Shown: piece by piece, positions 25,801-32,458 of the stretch
Position numbering within the stretch: the stretch's first letter is position 1
Layout: the number at the start of each line of letters is the position of its first letter
Source: Parachlorella kessleri
Lineage: Eukaryota; Chlorophyta; Trebouxiophyceae; Chlorellales; Chlorellaceae
DNA: 32,458 bases
NCBI GenBank assembly: GCA_001598975.1
Contig: BBXU01000414.1
Location: 1 to 32,458 of the forward strand
Direction: 5' to 3'
Notes under the pieces: model-generated
Told to the model about the DNA's origin: nothing
The model's input: only the letters and a program-made list of their open reading frames with translations
Databases searched by the model: none
Program-made: the position numbers and the translations under genes

Positions 25801-26247
25801 GATGTACAACTCCTTGGAAGAGGCAAAGAAGACGACGCCCACGTTGACAAGCTTCTACCAGCTCGACCTGGCAAGACGTCCTTTTTAATGTGGAGCCTAG
25901 CCTTGCACGTTCTTGAGATGGTCGTGTGTGACCTGCAGGTTGGCGACGGGCAGTTACACCCAGTCCTCCCAGCCAACTGTCACCCCTCCCTGGCCGACCT
26001 CCTCTCAGGCTGCTTCGACCCAGACCCCCTTGGCCGCCCCAGCTTTGGCCTCATTGTGGCGCAGCTCACCTGGATTTTGGAGGACATGGGCAAGCAGGCT
26101 GTAGAGAAGCAGATGGACAATGCCTGGGGCCGCTGGTGGGGCAAGGCGACAGCCACGGCAGCGGCAGCAGCGGCAGCTGCGCCGCCCATCCTCAAGCGGC
26201 CACCAAGCAAGACTGGTTCGGGGCTTCTTGGGCCTTTGGCGAGCTAG
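22855..26247 (+). CDS. Raf-like (TKL) serine/threonine protein kinase with N-terminal coiled coil
   Basis: There are ten exons: 22855-22883, 23073-23259, 23500-23578, 23751-23848, 24090-24270, 24459-24622, 24872-25026, 25361-25390, 25584-25704 and 25939-26247, giving 450 aa. Residues about 10-70 form a charged coiled coil (NKEVEQLTQQVEALRLEKDA), followed by an acidic linker with a Trp-rich stretch (DDDWLDDPEWQRVKDMG). The kinase domain starts near residue 132. It has a glycine loop GQGAFG, Lys159 in AAVK, HRDLKPSN at 257-264, DMG at 277-279 in place of DFG, MSPEC, and SDVWSWGVMAVELL. It ends with an Ala-rich, Pro-rich tail. Exon 8, coding the residues around YVYMSPEC, is only 30 nt. The catalytic residues are present, so activity is likely. 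The first two exons are the least certain: a stop at 23266-23268 would allow a separate short gene, but the GTGCGC donor phase fits exon 3. Confidence 0.87.
25091..25123 (+). repeat. Imperfect (CTTG)n microsatellite in a kinase intron
   Basis: A run of CTTG/CCTG tetranucleotides lies inside the intron 25027-25360. It is an ordinary simple repeat. Confidence 0.85.
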
Positions 26248-27174
26248 CTATCTGAGCCCAAGGACTGGTGAGCTGCCCTTCTCGGGTGGCAGTTGGCTTT
26301 CCTTAAGAGTGTGTCGTGTATCTTTCAAGGGTGGCAGAGTGCGCTGTCTCTCACCTGGTCCGACAGAGTTGCATGCAAGGTTCATCTGGTTGTCGCAGGA
26401 GCCTGAGCAGGGGAGATCAAATGTACAAGGTGAGGCGAGCAAGAATTGGTGATAGCTACAAGTATGTTCTGGGCTTTGTTGTTCGTACTGTGCTGGTCCT
26501 TTTGTGTCTGTCAAATCGTGTTGATGCTAGGATTGGAAGGCTGCCAGCCAAGGTGTGTACAGCTCACAGTTGCACAAGCAGGATGCAGCTGGGAACCCAA
26601 GCTTGGTAGTCTGGACAGTAGTAGTCTTAACGAGATGCAAGGCGATTCGTATGTAGGGTCAACTTCCAAGCATACTGTACGTCGTTGTGCCTGGCCTCAA
26701 ATAGTTGGGCAGTATGTATTTATAATTACCCAGCAGCTTGCACCTGCAAAATTGATGACAGCAGCGATGAGGCCACGAGACATTCAATTCAGGAGTTTGA
26801 GTAAGAGACACCAAAAGGGCAAGCAATGCCAGAGACCAGGCCGCCGTAAATGGCTGCAAACACTTTCCCTAGTGGCATCCTGAAGGCACATGCTAGGGAT
26901 GTATGCTCTGGAATCGTGCCTGAGTTTCAATCTAATCTCAACAGCCTGCCTAGTAGCACCTGCCTACACCTACGTAGGCCCTGCTGACCACTCACCCCAT
27001 CTCATACCTACCCCAGGAACTAGTGAGCCTTACACCAGTTAGGGCTTCTCAACAGACATCCAGCCCGCCCCGTGGTGAATCTCTGCTAGTCACAAAGTGT
27101 CCAGGGAAACCGCAAACAAGGCATCAGAGCTAGATGCTAGACCCTGAGTCTGTCTGGCCACGCTCCCAGGGCCA
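26248..27174. other. Intergenic region between convergent kinase and UBLCP1 genes
   Basis: These 927 bp contain the two 3' UTRs. Open frames here, such as 26446-26883 plus, show no domain, no splice-supported continuation and no composition like the neighbouring exons. Confidence 0.55.
27030..27034 (-). terminator. Candidate TGTAA polyadenylation signal of UBLCP1
   Basis: TGTAA on the minus strand lies about 141 nt past the stop at 27175. The evidence is the motif only. Confidence 0.35.
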
Positions 27175-29764
27175 TCAGGTACCCGAGGCAGGCCCTGCCT
27201 GCCTGTCAGCCTCCTCATCTTCTCGCTGCTCCTGCTGCTGCAGCGCTGCCAGCTCCCTCGGGATGTGCCGCTCCCAGTGCTTGTGGTTGAGCTTCCTGAG
27301 GCTGGGCAGGCCTGCAATCTTCTGGAGGTAGATGGAGAGGTGAAGCAGCTCCCGATCTGTGTGCCGCGTGCGGTGTGAGCGCTTGAAGGGGCGGATGACC
27401 AGTCCGTTCTGCACAGGCACTGGCAGCCAGGATGCTTACAGCAGAACAGCCGGGGAGGCAATGTCCTCTCTGCGGGGCATATGGAAGAGCGTACGGTTTT
27501 TGAGAGGAAGTCGTGAGGCAGGACTCATGTACATGGCTATGCTTGGAATTTTTGCTGCCACGCAATGACCAGCATGCCATGGTTAGGCGGGGCCCAAGCA
27601 CGGACGCTCAGCCTACCTGCTTGTTCAGGATGTAGTTTCTCCGCAGATCGTCAAACATTATTGTGTTGTCCTCAGTATAGTTGTCAGGGAACTTGGCCCA
27701 GATGAACTGCAAAGGCTTACAATCAAATAAGCCTGCACATGCGGCGAGGAACCTGGCACTGGTGTTAGATGCTCACAATGGAGGACAGGGTCGCTGATGT
27801 AGCCCTTCCTTCCTAGCAACCACAGCACAGCTAGCACAGCTGATGCTAGGCAACGCCAATTGTTTGGAAAGGTCCACATCTGAAGAGATGCTGCCGGTAT
27901 GCAGAGCCGTACGCTTCACCACAAATGAGAGTGGACTATTCAATGCGAGCGAATCTTGTGAAACTTCTATCCATTGTGGAATGAACCTCACACATAATGC
28001 TGCTGCAGGGCCACTGAGTGCCCGTGTCGCTCACCGTACTTGTCTGTGAACACCGTCACCATAGCCATGTGGTCCAAGAAGCATGTGATCTTGTAGTTTG
28101 GGTTTGTAGAGACTCCCAGCTCGCGCATCTTTACCTCCACCCACTTCATGCCGGTGGCACTCCATATGATTATATCATAGTCCGCATAGGCTACACCCAA
28201 TACCAGGCACATCTTCAGTTAATGCGTGGAGTGGGGAGAAGTACCCCGATATATGCAGACGTAGGGACCTGCCCAGAGCATAAACAGCCAGTCCAGTGGT
28301 TTGCTGCCTGCCTGCCTGCTGAGTGGATGTACGCAAAGGCAACCCCAACCGACCCTACGGTGGCCCAGTTCTCACCTACCTGCTGCAAGGAACTCGTGTA
28401 GAAAGGGTCGCGCCAACAGGTCAGCCTTCTCAGCTGCACTGCCCAGGTCAAACAGCTGCACAAATGCAGCCATGGAAAGACGTGTAGCACACAACATGCA
28501 ACATGATACGCAGCATGCCGAGCGGTAGCCAGGGCTGTGCACACCGCAGCATTGTGCAGCCCTTCACACCCTCGATAACTTTGCCGGGCGCTCCAGCATG
28601 CTGCCGGCTGGACATTCTTTGACCCAGCGAGCGTGCTGCCAACACCACTTACTGTATAGTCGATATCCAGAACCAAACACTTCTTGCCAGGGCGAGGCGG
28701 GTTGAGGACCTTGACTTGCACTGAGGCAATGCGCCGCTGCAGCTTCTCCTGTACCGCTGGCTGGTCCCTGGGTGAAGAGGCGGAGAAGAGCATATTGTGG
28801 GTATGCCGGCCCATGAGGTACCAAGTTCAGTCCAGATCGGCCTAGGGCGCGCAGAAGGTGGCACGCTCCCCTCAAGGAGTTTTGGTGAGACCAGGCAGAA
28901 GGCCCAGAACGGCAAAGTGAGCCTGCCAAAACCCTCCCTCAAAATACAAAAGTCATAGCACCTCAGCATCCCAGCTGCCTGCACGCCACGGCCGTCCGGG
29001 CAAACCCCTCCCAGATGTACAGCTGTGGCTCACTTGACATCTACTTCTGTGAAGCCTTCATCCGCGATGTCAAAGTCGTCCTGCACATGTGGGGCGACCT
29101 CTGCCTGTTTCTGCATCTTCTCTATTTCCACATCAGCAGACCTGCAGCAGGGAGGCAATTTCAGGCCTGGGCAGCACATGCAGCAGTCACCAGGGTGCAA
29201 GGAAGCAGCAGAGCGTTCCCAACTTCCGGCAGGAGCACGGACAAGGCTGGGGCTTCACAACGGGGCAGACATGAGCCTACAATAGGTGGCAGCAGGCTGA
29301 AGCCCTGCAGGTCAACAATCAACGTACCCAAGCAGCGTCAGCTTTTGGTTGGCCTTCAGCTGCAGGTCCTGTACAAGGGTGTCATCGGTGGCCGGCTTGC
29401 CTGCCTTGGTCTTTAGCCCAAGAAGCTGTAGGCAGTCACAGTGACCCGTCTAGGTTCACGGCAGAGGGGTCACTGACAAGGTGGGCACCGGCTTCCTCTT
29501 GAACCTCCCGCAGACTGACCCACCTTTTGGCGCTTGACAGACACTGCCGTCATGTCCTGTGACCATCACAGCATGTTGTCAGGGCACGCTCCAGCGTGGA
29601 ACTCAAGACTGGATGTACGTGCTACTGACCTGTAGCTTCCTCTTGACGGTCTCCACTGTTTCATTTGGCTCAGTGTCCACTGTAAGGTCCTTGCCAGCCC
29701 ATTTGACGGCTAGCTGCACTACTGAATCATGTGCACTCATCCCCTGATCCTTTCGTAGAGACAT
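27175..29764 (-). CDS. UBLCP1: Ubiquitin-like domain CTD phosphatase UBLCP1
   Basis: There are nine exons on the minus strand: 29764-29630, 29556-29524, 29425-29328, 29141-29034, 28767-28653, 28455-28380, 28190-28035, 27732-27617 and 27408-27175, giving 356 aa (human about 318). The ubiquitin-like domain covers residues about 14-90 ([12 protein letters not shown], then [20 protein letters not shown]). The HAD/FCP-type phosphatase follows, with catalytic DIDYT at 159-163 (DxDx[T/V]), [10 protein letters not shown] at 196-205, [12 protein letters not shown], and the acidic motif MFDD at 266-269. The C-terminal block [11 protein letters not shown] is diagnostic. Known homologues dephosphorylate nuclear 26S proteasome subunits and can act on the RNA polymerase II CTD. 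An acidic insert ([16 protein letters not shown]) separates the two domains. An alternative start is the Met codon at 29740. Confidence 0.94.
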
Positions 29765-30184
29765 GATCCCTCCTAGACTTGGAGGAGATGTTCTGTCATG
29801 ATATTCTGTCTGTTTAGGCTAGCTAGCATGCTGTAGCATCACGCAACTGTGCCTACGTACCCGCCACGATATACCGAACTGCAGTTTGGTACCGGTGGCG
29901 GCATTCTTCTCCACCTTCAGCGCTGCCGAATTTTCTCAATGCCACGAGTGCTTTCCCAGCCTTCCTCCCAGTGACCAGTGCGGTTGGCACGCGGTGTTGT
30001 CATCGCGTACAGGTTGAAAAGCCACCAACTTAGGTTAGCACTTAGCCAGCACTTATTGGGTCGCTGTCAGGCATTGACATTTGAGGGTGCGCCTCAACCG
30101 AACTCTTGTCTTGCAGGTCGACACCAACTTGTCCAGGCCTGGGCAACAGTCCTCCAGTGCATATGTGAACCGCCAGGTCGGGTT
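29765..30184. promoter_or_regulatory. Presumed bidirectional promoter (UBLCP1 / LRR-lectin gene)
   Basis: These 420 bp separate divergent start codons. No clear core elements were seen. Frames upstream of 30185 show no domain. Confidence 0.35.
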
Positions 30185-32420
30185 ATGATAACTGGAAGGG
30201 TGGTGTGGCGCCTGGCGCTAGCCCTCCAGCTGCTGATAGCGGCGACGGTGCTGGCACAGACAGGCTCCTTGGACTCTGACACGAGCACACTACTCGCGTT
30301 GAAGTCCTCCCTGGGGAACCCGGCGTCACTCTCTAGCTGGAACAGCGGCCAGAACCCTTGCACTGACGCTTGGACGGGCGTCAATTGCACCAACGGGCGC
30401 GTGTCCTCCTTGTGAGTTCCTGTGTTTTCCATAGAAAGGGACACTTAAGGTTCTCTTTGCCCGACTTCTAACTAAACTGAAGTTGCTGCATTGGAAGGGC
30501 AAGCACATCCAGGGGAGCATAGCATTCCAAGGCGTAGCAAGCCTCGCAAGTCCTGTCAGCAAACACGGGGAAGCAGCCGCTTTTGTCAGGGAGCCGCCAT
30601 GGATGTCTTGGAAGACTGAGGCCCTGCCTCATCCTGTGCAGGGGTCTGAGCAGTCTGGGCCTGAAAGGCTCGCTCTTTGTGGGCTTGTCTAGCTTGGACG
30701 CACTAGCAGCGCTGGACCTGAGCAGCAATGCTCTCACCAGCACCCTGCCCCCGGCATGGAGCTTCGCCAGTCTGCAGAACATGACGCTGGCCAGCAACAA
30801 ATTAACGGGGTCGCTACCGCCAGCCTGGAGCAGCGGCATGCCGAAACTGCAGCAGCTGCATTTGGAGGGCAACAGTTTACTGGGCACTATGCCTGCATCG
30901 TGGGTTAATGGTACTGGCTTTGCGCAGCCCTTCACAGCCACTTTGCAGCCAGGCAATGCTGCCTTGTGTGGCCCAGTCTCCCCAGCTGGTGGGTACACGC
31001 TGATGTACGACGATGGCAGCAGTGGCGGTCAGCACACCCTCACGACCACACTGGGCAGCTGTGCACAGGGCACCTGCGGTAAAGCGGCCCTCAATTCGTC
31101 AGCGCCCAACCTGTATGACGTATCCTGGGCGAACACGGCCGCCACACTGGACGTGGCAGCCACCAACACCGATATTCAGCTGAGCTCAGTGCCGCTGCCT
31201 GGCACGCCAGTAGAGCTGCCATGCTACCCCAGCGGGCCACCGACCTTCTTCGGCAGCAACGTGGCGTACCTTAAGGCGACTTGGCAGTCCACGACTGACG
31301 GCACGCAGACCAGCAGCCTGGCAGTGGCAGCGCAGGGGCGCCCAGGCACCACTGACACCTGCAGCACCACCACTGATAGCCCCGGCTGGTGGATGGTCGA
31401 CCTGCAGCAGAGCACCCCAGTGCAGGCAGTGCTGTTGTATGCCGGGGCCGACATGGCGACGGTGGAAGTGCGGGTTGGGGACACTCGCGACCCCACTGCC
31501 AATGCCCTGTGCACCAGCCGCGGCGCCAAGTCGCGGGAGGGGTTCATCTCTGTGTGTGACAGCATTCGCACGGTGCGTGGGGTGACCACTGCGAGCTGGA
31601 GCAGGACAGTGTTGCCGTGGCCTGGCGTTGCACAATTGTGAGGAGACAGTGTTATGAAAGATGCCTCACCCACAACTGCAGGCATTTGTGCACGTGGGTG
31701 CGGGGCTATGGGTGTAGCACCGCTTGGCAGCTTGCCAATTCAGGACTGTAAGTCTAGGTGGTACTACGTGGAGCAGGACAGCGTTCCTGCCAGGGTAGTT
31801 GTTTGACATGCAAGCAGCAGGGGTCGTTCGTTTTTCTTGAGTGGCACCGTGCATACTTTGGTGCCCCCCAGGGATTTATCTAGTGTAACAGTGCATTTGC
31901 TGCTATTCAGGGACGCTATGTATCGGTAGTAGCGACGCAAAGCAGGCTCAGTCTGTGCCGGGTGGAGGTGTACTCCTTGGCAACCAATGCAGCGCTCGGC
32001 AAGTACACGGCCGCCAGCAGTGGTAGTGCAGCGGCAGTGACAGATGGCAGCGCAGCTGACAACTCGTGCTCTAGCGTAGTATCCCGCCAGGACCTGTCTA
32101 CATGGATTACTGTGGACTTGGGGTAAGCTCAGCTGCTGCGTGTGTTCTTCATGATACTGGACGAGGTACACAATCGCTGGCCTCACCCACAGCCTGTGCG
32201 AAATTTGCGACTGGAGTCGGGAAGGAGGTTGATGTAATGGTTACAGGGGGGGCAGCCTATGCCACACGGATTTACGCATTAGTCTTTGGCTGGGCCTGTC
32301 GCTTATACCTACAGAGGTGATGTATGACTCGTGATGTTTTTGCCGCAGGTATTCAGCTTCAGTCTCCACAGTCGTCATTGCTAACGGGGCTTCAACTTTC
32401 AATGGCGACCTTACCATAAG
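30185..32420 (+). CDS. Secreted LRR protein with tandem fucolectin/F5-8C-type domains (3'-truncated by window end)
   Basis: The exons in the window are 30185-30411, 30642-31572, 31911-32122 and 32349-32420, and the last is followed by a GTGCGT donor. They give 480 codons plus two bases, continuing beyond the window. An N-terminal signal peptide (LALALQLLIAATVLAQ) precedes a plant-type LRRNT_2 cap with the pair NPCTDAW / GVNC. About four leucine-rich repeats follow (LDALAALDLSSNALTSTLPP) and end in the typical cap NAALCGPV. Next comes one complete domain of fucolectin/F5-8-type-C kind (GWWMVDLQQ, ATVEVRVGD, then across a splice CDSIRTGRYVSVV, LCRVEVYS). A second domain starts at NAALGKYTAASS and is cut by the window end. 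Joining exon 2 at 31572 to 31911 restores the family motif C-x(n)-GRYV, so the open frame on to 31641 is intron. Likely role: extracellular or cell-surface carbohydrate recognition. A transmembrane or kinase part may lie downstream. Confidence 0.87.
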
Positions 32421-32458
32421 GTGCGTCTTAAAACATCTTAAGGCATGCCAAGGGGATG

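Noticed and set aside
26446..26883. 145-residue open frame between the kinase and UBLCP1
   Set aside because: No domain, no splice-supported extension, and it lies where two 3' UTRs are expected.
31573..31641. Continuation of the LRR-lectin frame to a stop at 31641
   Set aside because: The lectin domain motif is completed only by splicing at 31572 to 31911; the read-through sequence has no family similarity.

Overview
The window is nuclear DNA from an intron-rich eukaryote, most likely a chlorophyte green alga, possibly trebouxiophyte-like. The signs are many short introns with GTGAGY donors and TGCAG acceptors, GC-rich coding exons, and plant-type families: a gamma-glutamyl-peptidase-like amidotransferase, a tropinone-reductase-like SDR, a Raf-like TKL kinase and a plant-type LRR ectodomain. 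The species cannot be named from sequence alone. All gene models were built by hand from homology, splice signals and reading-frame closure.

The first 13.9 kb is the 3' two thirds of the gene for the largest RNA polymerase II subunit (RPB1). Twenty-one exons (180-7576) encode part of the catalytic core and the linker. The C-terminal heptad repeat domain (CTD, YSPTSPx) follows and is the main find. About 31 repeats are cut into 28 exons, many of only 9, 12 or 21 nt, spread over 6.1 kb. Each of the 28 introns in or just before the CTD splits a codon for heptad serine 2 or serine 5, and heptad register is kept across every junction. Five of these introns use a GC donor, and a 12-nt decayed or optional CTD-like exon lies inside one intron.

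Downstream, on alternating strands, are eight more genes. They are a small basic protein of unknown family (-, 14872-15963), the CTF8 cohesion/clamp-loader subunit (+, 16316-16991), a four-EF-hand protein (-, 17114-18199), a class I glutamine amidotransferase like gamma-glutamyl peptidase (-, 18708-20205), a tropinone-reductase-like SDR (-, 20681-22548), a Raf-like kinase with an N-terminal coiled coil (+, 22855-26247), the CTD phosphatase UBLCP1 (-, 27175-29764), and the 5' part of a secreted LRR/fucolectin-domain protein (+, from 30185 past the window end).

Most of these genes have no evident functional link. The exception is RPB1 and UBLCP1: a CTD phosphatase gene lies about 13 kb from the CTD-coding exons. 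Intergenic spaces are short (122-982 bp). No RNA genes, transposons or CRISPR arrays were recognised.
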